This document shows positions 1 to 5,631 of a stretch of 5,631 nucleotides of DNA, piece by piece. The stretch lies in contig CAYGRM010000422.1 in NCBI GenBank assembly GCA_964352225.1, forward strand, positions 1 to 5,631, given 5' to 3'. The notes beneath the pieces were generated by a model, which did no database searches, was not told where the DNA came from, and saw nothing but the letters and a program-made list of their open reading frames with translations. How positions within the stretch are numbered: the first letter of the stretch is position 1; each line of letters opens with the position of its first letter. The stretch is from CAJQQY01 sp964352225 (GTDB lineage Bacteria; Bacteroidota; Bacteroidia; Chitinophagales; Saprospiraceae). The position numbers and the translations under genes were made by a program.

Positions 1-114
1 AGTGTCAAACTGTTTTCTTGCATGGCTTTGGAAAAATCAGACCAGTTTTTGATGTTTTTCAACAAAATTAAGGAAGGTATAAAAAGAAAACAACTTACGC
101 ATATTAGGAAATAA
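1..114 (+). pseudogene. 3' end of a plus-strand gene, possibly a frame-shifted HigB/gp49-like toxin remnant
   Basis: The window opens inside an open plus-strand frame (frame 1) that runs 37 codons to TAA at 112-114, directly against the terminator at 113-153. That position is what the tail of a real gene would show. In frame 3 the first codons read CQTVFLHGFGK, which resembles the 'LLHGFxKK' strand of HigB/RelE-type toxins of the phage gp49-like family. Frame 1 continues after the A-run at 32-36 as KSDQF and a basic helix, NKIKEGIKRKQL, much like the C-terminal helix of that family. Joining the two needs one frameshift in the A-run. This is inference from short motifs. The alternative is an intact C-terminus of an unrelated protein read only in frame 1. 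The upstream part lies outside the window. Confidence 0.3.
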
Positions 115-153
115 AAAACTGATAATCAGTTATTTACCAATTATCAGTTTTTT
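113..153. terminator. Bidirectional intrinsic terminator between convergent genes
   Basis: A perfect 14-bp inverted repeat has its left arm at 113-126 and its right arm at 140-153, with a 13-base loop. The arms start with six A and end with six T, so transcripts from either direction would form a hairpin followed by a U-run. It sits between the plus-strand reading frame ending at 114 and the minus-strand desulfurase whose stop is at 188-190, and would serve both. The stem is AT-rich, so termination strength is uncertain. Confidence 0.7.
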
Positions 154-187
154 AAATATTTCTCTAAGAAAAATAAAATTAATCAAT

Positions 188-1336
188 TTAACTAACTGCT
201 TCTTTTACTTGGATGATGGTCTTTAATTTTTCAATTACAAAGTCTACTTCTTCTCTTGTATTATATTTTGAAAAAGAAAAACGAATAGATTTTCGATCAG
301 TATCCATTTGTATTTTTTCCAAAACATGCGACCCTTTTTCAGCTCCAGAGCTACAAGCACTTCCTCCAGAAGCACAGATTCCTAAAATATCTAAATTCAA
401 TAAAAGCAATTCAGATTTTGGTGATTGAGGGAATGAAGCAGACAAGGTTTTGAAATGAAAATCACCTTCATGATCACCATTAAATTGTATGTCTTCAAAA
501 TGCTCGAGTAATTGACTTTTCATATAATTTCGCAAACCTAAAGTATGCTCTCTAGTGGCATCTAGGTCTTCGTAAGACATTTCCAAAGCTTTTGCCATAC
601 CCGCAATTCCATAAATATTTTCTGTCCCAGCTCGCATATTTCGCTCTTGCGAACCTCCATTAATAATTGGTTTAACAATATTTTCGCCATTGATATAAAT
701 GAATCCAACACCTTTCGGCCCATGGAATTTATGTGCTGCACCAGCCAAAAAATTAATTTTAGTTTTATCCACATTAATTGGATAATATCCCATGGTCTGA
801 ACGGTATCAGAATGAAAATAAACATTGTGTTCAACACACATTTCAGATACTTTTTCCAAATCTAACATTGTCCCGATTTCATTATTACAATGCATCAAAC
901 TCACTAAAGTTTTTTCAACATCTTCTGAAATTAATGCTTCCAAATGTGCTAAGCTGACACGTCCTTTTTTATCGATTTCGACAAATTCAACTTTTATATC
1001 TGCCTCTTTTTCCATCGCCTCCAACGTGTGTAAAATACAATGATGCTCAATTGGGGAAGTAATAATTCTGCGTACTCCAAGATCTCGAACAGCACACCTG
1101 AGTACCATATTATTAGCTTCCGTTCCACCCGAAGTAAAAAATATTTCACCAATGGAAGCGCCAATTAAATTAGCAATTTTCTTTCGAGCTTCTTCAATTA
1201 CAGTTCGTGCCTCACGTCCCTCTTTGTGAATAGAAGATGGATTCCCATAATAATCCTTCATTAAATCAGACATAAAATCGATCACCTCTTCGCTGATTGG
1301 AGTTGTTGCCGCGTTGTCGAAATATATTCTTTTCAT
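188..1336 (-). CDS. Cysteine desulfurase, group I (NifS/IscS-like)
   Basis: This 382-residue PLP enzyme takes sulfur from L-cysteine, giving alanine and an enzyme persulfide used for Fe-S clusters, tRNA thiolation or other sulfur transfer in the cytoplasm. All family landmarks are visible: the N-terminal YFDNAATTP; TSGGTEANN (68-76) for the PLP phosphate; EHH (97-99) with a His that stacks on PLP; HCNNEIGT (149-156); the PLP-ring Asp177 in HSDTVQ; Schiff-base Lys203 in AHKFHGPKG; GGSQERNMRAGTEN (227-240); and catalytic Cys328 in GGSACSSGAEKGSHVL. The 'SACSSG...SHVL' context places it in group I rather than the SufS group. Length and start (MKRIYFDNAATTP) fit the family with no truncation. A Bacteroidota promoter lies just upstream, and no SD is seen. 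I cannot tell iscS from nifS, and no iscU or other partner is in view, so no symbol is given. A housekeeping role in tRNA thiolation is possible, as many Bacteroidota build Fe-S clusters with SUF. Confidence 0.93.
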   Translation of the reverse strand: MKRIYFDNAATTPISEEVIDFMSDLMKDYYGNPSSIHKEGREARTVIEEARKKIANLIGASIGEIFFTSGGTEANNMVLRCAVRDLGVRRIITSPIEHHCILHTLEAMEKEADIKVEFVEIDKKGRVSLAHLEALISEDVEKTLVSLMHCNNEIGTMLDLEKVSEMCVEHNVYFHSDTVQTMGYYPINVDKTKINFLAGAAHKFHGPKGVGFIYINGENIVKPIINGGSQERNMRAGTENIYGIAGMAKALEMSYEDLDATREHTLGLRNYMKSQLLEHFEDIQFNGDHEGDFHFKTLSASFPQSPKSELLLLNLDILGICASGGSACSSGAEKGSHVLEKIQMDTDRKSIRFSFSKYNTREEVDFVIEKLKTIIQVKEAVS

Positions 1337-1358
1337 TATATTTTAATTTTATTGAGCA

Positions 1359-1389
1359 CAAAGGTAACAAGTGTTTTTTTAACTACAAA
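1359..1389 (-). promoter_or_regulatory. Bacteroidota-type promoter of the cysteine desulfurase gene
   Basis: Read on the minus strand, TTTG (1389-1386) is followed after 19 bp by TACCTTTG (1366-1359). This is an exact match to the Bacteroidota -33 TTTG / -7 TAnnTTTG consensus at its usual spacing. Transcription would start near 1352-1355, giving a leader of about 16-19 bases before the ATG at 1336. That matches the lack of an SD and shows the gene can be transcribed independently of its minus-strand neighbour. The -33 box lies within or beside the inverted repeat at 1386-1444. Confidence 0.65.
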
Positions 1390-1444
1390 AGGCACAAAAG
1401 AAACACCAAGATTTTTACTCTTTCATGTCACTTCTGTGCCTTTT
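1386..1444. repeat. Imperfect inverted repeat between the two PLP genes
   Basis: AAAAGGCACA (1387-1396) is exactly complementary to TGTGCCTTTT (1435-1444). After one mismatch three more pairs follow (1398-1400 with 1431-1433), leaving a loop of about 30 bases. The left half also repeats CAAAAG at 1386-1391 and 1395-1400 with a 9-base period. This resembles the degenerate 'CACAAAGGCACAAAG...' repeats scattered in Bacteroidota intergenic regions. It lies 25 bases after the stop of the 501-residue gene and could fold at the 3' end of its mRNA. No long U-run follows on the minus strand, so it is not a classical terminator. Confidence 0.5.
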
Positions 1445-1468
1445 ATCATTGAGCTGAATAAAGAAAAA

Positions 1469-2974
1469 TTATATCAATTTTGTCTTAAACCATTTATTCA
1501 CCATCGCTGACTCATCAATATGCTCATGCTTATATTCAAACTCATTAGTTGATGCATTATAATCATAATCCTTAGCCCACTTTTTATGGTTTTTAGCAAG
1601 TTCTGCAATCGAATCAGTAAGATATTTAACTTCCTTGTCAGTCATCACAGGATGAATTGACATACGAATCCAACCTGGTTTTTCACTCAAATCTCCGAGT
1701 CCAATTCGACAAGTTACATCATTTGAATACTCTTGAGAAACATGCAATAAATAATGTCCGTAAGTCCCCGCACATGAGCAACCTCCTCGCACTTGAATTC
1801 CAAAACGATCATTCAATAATTTCACTCCTAAATTATAATGAAGATTATCAATATAAAATGAAACTACCCCTAATCTTTTTTTTGCATGCTTCGCTAAAAT
1901 GTGCAGGTTTGAGATTTTCCCGATGCCTTTCCATATTTTTTCTAGGAGCTCTTCTTCTCTTTTTAAGATCTTTTTCACGCCCATTTCCTCTTTGAGTTTC
2001 ATGCAAAGAGCAGCTTTGATGGTTTGTAAAAATGCAGGAGTTCCTCCATCTTCACGTGCTTCAATTGCATCAATGTATTTGTGTTCTCCCCATGGATTGG
2101 TCCAATCAACTGTTCCACCGCCGGGGTTATCAGGCACCCGATTCTTGTAAAGTTTTTGATCAAAAATTAAAATTCCTGTCGTGCCAGGTCCTCCCAAAAA
2201 TTTGTGTGGAGAAAAATAGATCGCATCCAAATATTCCATTTCATCCTGAGGATGCATATTAATATCAATGTATGGAGCGGAGCAAGCAAAATCTACGAAA
2301 CATAATCCACCTGCCTTGTGCATCATGGATGCTATTTTATGATAGGGTGATTTTATGCCAGTTACATTTGAGCAAGAAGTGACTGCTGCTATTTTGGTTT
2401 TACGTTTTCGATATTTGTGCAATAACTCTTTTAAATTATCTAGATTCACCAACCCTTTCTCGCAAGGAGGGATCACTTCTACATCGCAAATAGTTTCCAA
2501 CCAACTCGTTTGATTAGAATGATGTTCCATGTGCGTACAAAAAATAATTGGCCGTACTTCCTCTGGCAACTTTACCAAACCTCTGTATTTTTCATGGATT
2601 TTTAAACCTAAAATTCTTTGGAATTTATTGACGACTCCGGTCATTCCTGAATTAGAAGAAATTAAAACATCGCTCTTTTTTGCACCAACATGCTTTTTGA
2701 TAATCTTTTGAGCTTCATGATAAGCCATGGTCATGGAGCACCCCGTCACCGTAGTTTCGGTGTGGGTATTTCCTACGAAAGGAGCCATATCTTTGAGTAA
2801 TATTTTTTCGATGGGAAGATACATTCTACCACTAGCCGTCCAATCGGCATACACAATTCTTTTTTTCCCAAAAGGAGTTTCAAAAGTTTGGTTAGCACCA
2901 ATGACATTTTCTCTAAAAGGTTTGAAGTATTCTTCTAGCGTAACTTTTTTAGTAGTCGCAGTTGCAGTACTCAT
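1469..2974 (-). CDS. Class V aminotransferase-fold PLP enzyme (SufS/CsdA-related, substrate unknown)
   Basis: This 501-residue fold-type I PLP enzyme belongs to the aminotransferase class V group that also contains cysteine desulfurases and selenocysteine lyases. Seen in order: YADWTASGR (42-50) in place of the SufS 'LDNAA' segment; GNTHTET (68-74); MEHHSNQTSW (149-158), close to MEHHANIVPW of SufS; SNVTG (202-206); Asp228 for the PLP ring in VDFACSAPY; Schiff-base Lys258 in SPHKFLGGPGTTG; PGGGTVDW (284-291); EDGGTP (308-313); and RGGCSCAG (396-403). Cys401 aligns with the catalytic Cys of SufS (RTGHHCA), so desulfurase or lyase chemistry is possible. However, the usual Gln of 'DGAQ' is Cys231, and the protein is about 90 residues longer than SufS, including a hydrophilic C-terminal tail after roughly 445. 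No suf genes are nearby. The N-terminus, MSTATATTKK, is low-complexity and probably flexible. No consensus promoter is evident upstream. The family call is firm; the reaction is not. Confidence 0.85.
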   Translation of the reverse strand: MSTATATTKKVTLEEYFKPFRENVIGANQTFETPFGKKRIVYADWTASGRMYLPIEKILLKDMAPFVGNTHTETTVTGCSMTMAYHEAQKIIKKHVGAKKSDVLISSNSGMTGVVNKFQRILGLKIHEKYRGLVKLPEEVRPIIFCTHMEHHSNQTSWLETICDVEVIPPCEKGLVNLDNLKELLHKYRKRKTKIAAVTSCSNVTGIKSPYHKIASMMHKAGGLCFVDFACSAPYIDINMHPQDEMEYLDAIYFSPHKFLGGPGTTGILIFDQKLYKNRVPDNPGGGTVDWTNPWGEHKYIDAIEAREDGGTPAFLQTIKAALCMKLKEEMGVKKILKREEELLEKIWKGIGKISNLHILAKHAKKRLGVVSFYIDNLHYNLGVKLLNDRFGIQVRGGCSCAGTYGHYLLHVSQEYSNDVTCRIGLGDLSEKPGWIRMSIHPVMTDKEVKYLTDSIAELAKNHKKWAKDYDYNASTNEFEYKHEHIDESAMVNKWFKTKLI

Positions 2975-3194
2975 ATGTTGTATGTTTTAAAGTATTTTGA
3001 TCTTTTTGGTAAAATATAGTTTTGACTTGGAAAAATTACTAGCGATATGCAAATTATTTTTCTCTAAATACTTTGTAAAAGTAAACTAGTTTCTGGAAAA
3101 GATTGGTGGGATTATGATTATTTAAATTTACGAAATGTATTTTGCAATAAAAATGAAATCGTGTTGATTTTTGAATTATAAATTTGTTTTTTAT

Positions 3195-3242
3195 TCACCA
3201 CAGATTACTCAGGTTTTCTCAGATTTCAGTAATCTGTGGTGA
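3195..3242. repeat. Inverted repeat of the ACCACAGATTAC type
   Basis: A perfect 15-bp inverted repeat (3195-3209 with 3228-3242) encloses an 18-base loop. Its core, ACCACAGATT, recurs with a single change in the element at 5521-5597. It follows glmM beyond the terminator, with no U-run of its own, so it looks like a dispersed intergenic element rather than a terminator. Elements with this core are familiar from many Bacteroidota genomes. Copy number here cannot be judged from one window. Confidence 0.6.
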
Positions 3243-3262
3243 CATAAATACTTATACAAGTC

Positions 3263-3303
3263 AAAAAAAATCCCGAATTTCGATTTTCTCAAAATTCGGG
3301 ATT
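3263..3303 (-). terminator. Intrinsic terminator of glmM
   Basis: On the minus strand, a perfect 12-bp stem (3303-3292 with 3280-3269) containing the GC-rich block ATCCCG and an 11-base loop is followed by a run of eight T (3270-3263). The stem begins about 25 bases after the glmM stop codon. This is a textbook Rho-independent terminator, and it separates glmM from the downstream PLP genes. Confidence 0.88.
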
Positions 3304-3327
3304 AGATATTTTTAGAAAAATTCAATA

Positions 3328-4731
3328 CTAGATTATCGCATGTTTTAGAATACCAGCGATATCCTGTTGGATTTTTTTAGCCAAATTATTAGCAGTTACT
3401 TCAGAAGCACTTTCGCTATAAATTCTAATGATCGGTTCCGTATTTGATTTTCTTAAATGAATCCAATCAGATTCAAATAATATTTTCAAACCATCAACTG
3501 TATCCAATTCTTCGTTTTTATATTTTTCTTTCAATTTTTCAAAAATCAAATCCAAATCAATTTCTGGCGTTAATTGAATTTTGTTTTTTGAAATAACATA
3601 AGAAGGATAAGTTCTACGCAACCATGAAATAGGCTTACCAAACTCCGCTAACTGCGATAAAACTAATGCCACACCTGCCAAAGCATCTCTTCCATAATGT
3701 AATTCTGGATAAATTACTCCTCCATTTCCTTCGCCTCCGATAACTGCATTGGTAGCCTTCATTTGATTAACTACATTGACTTCACCAACTGCCGCAGAAG
3801 AATATGTTCCTCCATTTTTTTCCGTAACATCTCGCAATGCTCTAGTGGAAGAAAGATTAGAAACTGTATTTTTAGATTTCCCTTCTGGTGTATTTTTCAA
3901 AATATAATCAGCCACCGTTACCAGGGTATATTCTTCGCCAAACATTTCTCCATCTTCAGAAACGAACGCCAACCGATCCACATCTGGATCTACGGCGATT
4001 CCTAAGTCAGCTCGATTAGCGGTAACTGCTTCGGAAAGTTGTCTTAAATTTTCTGGAAGTGGTTCCGGATTATGAGCAAAATTTCCATTTACCTCACCAT
4101 TAATGACAATAACTTCGCATCCTAATTTTTCCAAAAGAGGTGGAATAGAAATCGCTCCAGTAGAATTTACGCAATCCACGACTACTTTAAAATTCTTTGC
4201 TTTCACTTTTTCAATCGTCACCAAAGGAAGAGACAAAATAGCATTGATATGCTTATTGATATAAGTGTCATCCTTGCGATACGACCCTAACTTTTCTACG
4301 GAAGCATATTCTATATTCCCCTCTTTGATCAATGCTAAAAATTCAGTCGCATCATCAGCTGAAATAAATTCACCTTTATTATTAAGTAATTTTAAGGCAT
4401 TCCATTGTTTTGGATTATGACTTGCGGTAAGAATGATTCCTGCACCTGCATTTTCCATAGGAACTGCCACCTCAACGGTGGGAGTAGTTGACAATCCAAG
4501 ATCCACCACATCAATCCCAAGCGAACGTAACGTACTGACTACCAAGTTATTAACTATCTCTCCAGAGATCCGTGCGTCGCGTCCAACGACAATTTTAGGG
4601 TTGTTTGTTTTTTGAATGACCCAGTAGCCAAAAGCAGCTGCGCATTCAACAATATCTTGTGGGGTAAGATTATCTCCTGCCGCACCACCAATAGTTCCTC
4701 TAATTCCTGAGATTGATTTGATTAAAGCCAT
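3328..4731 (-). CDS. glmM: Phosphoglucosamine mutase (GlmM-type alpha-D-phosphohexomutase)
   Basis: This 467-residue enzyme interconverts glucosamine-6-phosphate and glucosamine-1-phosphate in the cytoplasm, the step before GlmU in UDP-GlcNAc synthesis for peptidoglycan and LPS. Four domains are visible through their motifs: the N-terminal ISGIRGTIGG (7-16); the phosphoserine loop TASHNPKQWN with Ser104; the metal-binding loop DPDVDR (Asp248, Asp250, Asp252); the sugar-recognition loop GGEGNGG (332-338) followed by HYGRDA (345-350); and the C-terminal phosphate-binding RKSNTEP (427-433). All catalytic residues are present and the length is normal. The sugar loop and the 'KQWNALK' segment differ from E. 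coli GlmM (GEQSGH, 'DNGIK') and match the form seen in Bacteroidota and archaea. The symbol therefore follows usual Bacteroidota annotation, and phosphoglucomutase or phosphomannomutase activity cannot be excluded. The start MALIKSISGIRG is the family's normal N-terminus. No SD or clear TAnnTTTG box is seen upstream. The gene is divergent from the PAP2 gene. Confidence 0.9.
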   Translation of the reverse strand: MALIKSISGIRGTIGGAAGDNLTPQDIVECAAAFGYWVIQKTNNPKIVVGRDARISGEIVNNLVVSTLRSLGIDVVDLGLSTTPTVEVAVPMENAGAGIILTASHNPKQWNALKLLNNKGEFISADDATEFLALIKEGNIEYASVEKLGSYRKDDTYINKHINAILSLPLVTIEKVKAKNFKVVVDCVNSTGAISIPPLLEKLGCEVIVINGEVNGNFAHNPEPLPENLRQLSEAVTANRADLGIAVDPDVDRLAFVSEDGEMFGEEYTLVTVADYILKNTPEGKSKNTVSNLSSTRALRDVTEKNGGTYSSAAVGEVNVVNQMKATNAVIGGEGNGGVIYPELHYGRDALAGVALVLSQLAEFGKPISWLRRTYPSYVISKNKIQLTPEIDLDLIFEKLKEKYKNEELDTVDGLKILFESDWIHLRKSNTEPIIRIYSESASEVTANNLAKKIQQDIAGILKHAII

Positions 4732-4802
4732 AGAATTTATAAAGTTATATGAGTTACCTCGAGATTTTGGGAAAATATTATAGTATTAACAATTAAGAAA
4801 GC

Positions 4803-4819
4803 GTATCTATTATAGATGC
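4803..4819. promoter_or_regulatory. Small palindrome in the divergent glmM/PAP2 spacer
   Basis: GTATCTA (4803-4809) and TAGATGC (4813-4819) form a 7-bp inverted repeat with one G-T pair around TTA. It lies between the divergent starts at 4731 and 4939, about 70 bases upstream of glmM. That position would suit an operator or the 5' part of the glmM leader. No regulator is known from this sequence, and a chance palindrome in AT-rich DNA is possible. Confidence 0.2.
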
Positions 4820-4894
4820 CTTGTCGAAGGGTAAAGATAAAAATTTATTCAAGTAAGAAAAGGATAAAATGAGGGATATATTGGTTTGTTTTAG

Positions 4895-4927
4895 TTTTAT
4901 TATCTCCGTTCTAATTTTATACCTTTG
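4895..4927 (+). promoter_or_regulatory. Bacteroidota-type promoter of the PAP2 gene
   Basis: TACCTTTG at 4920-4927 matches the TAnnTTTG -7 box exactly and is identical to the box before the desulfurase gene. The -33 element is weak: TTTT at 4895-4898, 21 bp upstream, instead of TTTG. Transcription would begin near 4932-4935. That leaves only about 4-7 bases before the ATG at 4939 but about 13-16 before the ATG at 4948, which favours the second start. Confidence 0.5.
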
Positions 4928-4947
4928 ACAACCTTTATATGATAAGA

Positions 4948-5520
4948 ATGAACGAGTTACTACAATTTGACCAATATTTATTTCATCTAATTAATTCTGT
5001 GTGGACCACAGGTTGGTTGGATGTAATAATGCCTTTTTGGCGGAGCAAATATCTCTGGTTGCCTTTCTACATTTTTTTGATCAGTTTTTTATTGATTAAT
5101 TTTGGAAAAAAGGGAGGATTCCTTCTTCTTTTTGCTTTAGCTACTATTGCAGTTTCGGATACTTTGAGTAGCCAAATAATTAAGAAAAATGTGCAGCGTG
5201 TTCGTCCATGCAATGATCCTCGTATTTCGGATTTGGTAGACCTAAAAGTGAAATGTGGTGGTGGTTATAGTTATACATCTTCTCACGCAACGAATCATTT
5301 TGCCTTGGCCCTTTTTCTAATTTTAACTTTAGGAATTCGATTTAGATGGATCAAATGGGTATTGATTTTTTGGGCAGCTAGTATTTCCTATGGACAAGTT
5401 TATGTTGGAGTTCATTATCCTTTGGATGTGATTTCAGGGGCGATGCTGGGCATGGTTGTGGGAATTTTGATGGCTACTTTGTATAGTAGTTTTCGAGAGA
5501 TGAGATTGGATTTTGGGTGA
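4948..5520 (+). CDS. PAP2-family membrane phosphatase (lipid or undecaprenyl-PP phosphatase-like)
   Basis: This integral inner-membrane phosphatase of the PAP2 superfamily removes phosphate from lipid phosphates or pyrophosphates. Undecaprenyl pyrophosphate is a plausible substrate, but the sequence does not fix it. It has 190 residues from the ATG at 4948, or 193 from 4939. I prefer 4948 because of the promoter position and because MNELLQFDQYLF is a typical N-terminus for this group. Hydrophobic segments lie near 36-51, 57-73, 117-130, 134-147 and 161-179. Motif 1 is K79-x6-R86-P87. Motif 2 is SSH, with His113 as the likely general acid. Motif 3 carries the nucleophile His156 and Asp160 in GVHYPLD, but its usual SR pair is Gly149-Gln150. 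Cys88 and Cys103 flank the loop between motifs 1 and 2 and may pair. The gene is transcribed alone and diverges from glmM. Confidence 0.9.
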   Translation: MNELLQFDQYLFHLINSVWTTGWLDVIMPFWRSKYLWLPFYIFLISFLLINFGKKGGFLLLFALATIAVSDTLSSQIIKKNVQRVRPCNDPRISDLVDLKVKCGGGYSYTSSHATNHFALALFLILTLGIRFRWIKWVLIFWAASISYGQVYVGVHYPLDVISGAMLGMVVGILMATLYSSFREMRLDFG

Positions 5521-5597
5521 TTTTTTTCACCACGGATTACACCTATTTTCACAGGTTATATAGTTAGAAATAATCTGTGAAATCTGTGGTAAAAAAA
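5521..5597. repeat. Nested inverted repeat of the ACCACAGATT type after the PAP2 gene
   Basis: Directly after the PAP2 stop codon, ACCACGGATT (5529-5538) pairs with AATCTGTGGT (5581-5590), with one G-T pair. Flanking runs of seven T (5521-5527) and seven A (5591-5597) extend the outer stem. Inside, CACAGGTTA (5550-5558) pairs with TAATCTGTG (5571-5579), again with one G-T pair. The core is the same as in the element at 3195-3242. The outer stem ends in A rather than T on the plus strand, so it is not a classical terminator, although it could shield the 3' end of the mRNA. A weak AT-only hairpin (5603-5618) followed by T-rich sequence to the window end may do the actual terminating. Confidence 0.55.
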
Positions 5598-5631
5598 CAA
5601 TCCAAAAACATATTTTTGAGTTTTTATTTTA

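Larger units (their letters stand above)
2975..3327. other. 353-base intergenic gap without a gene
   Basis: The gap separates the start of the 501-residue PLP gene from the stop of glmM. It holds the ACCACAGATT-type inverted repeat (3195-3242) and the glmM terminator (3263-3303). The stretch 2975-3194 is AT-rich, has only tiny reading frames and must contain the promoter of the PLP gene. I see no exact TAnnTTTG there. The nearest is a degenerate TATATTTT on the minus strand (3018-3011) without a -33 partner. No tRNA or known riboswitch pattern was recognised. Confidence 0.6.

Noticed and set aside
3011..3018. Minus-strand TATATTTT as a -7 box for the 501-residue PLP gene.
   Set aside because: It has one mismatch to TAnnTTTG in very AT-rich DNA and no TTTG at the right distance upstream, so it is not distinguishable from background.
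3195..3242. CRISPR or attachment-site interpretation of the ACCACAGATT elements.
   Set aside because: There are only two diverged copies 2.3 kb apart with no regular spacers, integrase or tRNA nearby. A dispersed palindromic repeat fits better.
188..4731. A single three-gene minus-strand operon (glmM, PLP enzyme, desulfurase).
   Set aside because: A strong terminator follows glmM, a 353-base gap separates it from the next gene, and the desulfurase has its own promoter.
4869..4928. A 19-codon reading frame (MRDILVCFSF..., hydrophobic) with AAGGA a few bases upstream of its ATG, just before the PAP2 gene.
   Set aside because: Its stop codon lies inside the TACCTTTG promoter box, it would need another promoter, and SD-like sequences carry little weight in Bacteroidota. 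A chance frame is more likely.
5603..5618. The AT-only hairpin CAAAAA/TTTTTG followed by T-rich sequence, as a terminator of its own.
   Set aside because: The stem is only six base pairs, almost all A-T, and the window ends right after it. It is mentioned under the neighbouring repeat but not called separately.

Overview
The window is AT-rich, and the gene content suggests a member of the Bacteroidota. The evidence is promoter boxes of the TAnnTTTG type (two exact TACCTTTG copies), the absence of Shine-Dalgarno sequences at the starts, and protein sequences that look like Bacteroidota versions of their families. The intergenic spaces also carry degenerate inverted repeats (ACCACAGATT... and ACAAAAGGCACAAAAG... 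types) of the kind common in environmental Bacteroidota genomes. No genus can be named from sequence alone.

Layout from left to right. Positions 1-114 hold the tail of something on the plus strand, possibly a frame-shifted remnant of a HigB/gp49-like toxin gene. A strong inverted repeat at 113-153 follows and could terminate transcription from both sides. Next come three minus-strand genes. They are a group I (NifS/IscS-like) cysteine desulfurase (188-1336), a 501-residue class V aminotransferase-fold PLP enzyme of unassigned substrate (1469-2974), and a GlmM-type phosphoglucosamine mutase (3328-4731). On the plus strand, divergent from glmM, lies a small membrane PAP2 phosphatase (4939/4948-5520).

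The three minus-strand genes do not form a tight operon. glmM ends in a classical intrinsic terminator (3263-3303), a 353-base gap follows, and the desulfurase has its own promoter (1359-1389). Two of the genes are linked by theme: glmM supplies glucosamine-1-phosphate for UDP-GlcNAc and the cell envelope, and PAP2 enzymes of this size often act on undecaprenyl pyrophosphate or other lipid phosphates. The two PLP enzymes share a fold, but only the first is a confident desulfurase.

This is mostly a core-genome region, and I found no convincing new multi-gene system. The points worth a second look are the decayed toxin-like fragment, the intergenic repeats (one overlapping a promoter), the replaced arginine in the PAP2 phosphate motif, and the unusual active site of the 501-residue PLP enzyme.
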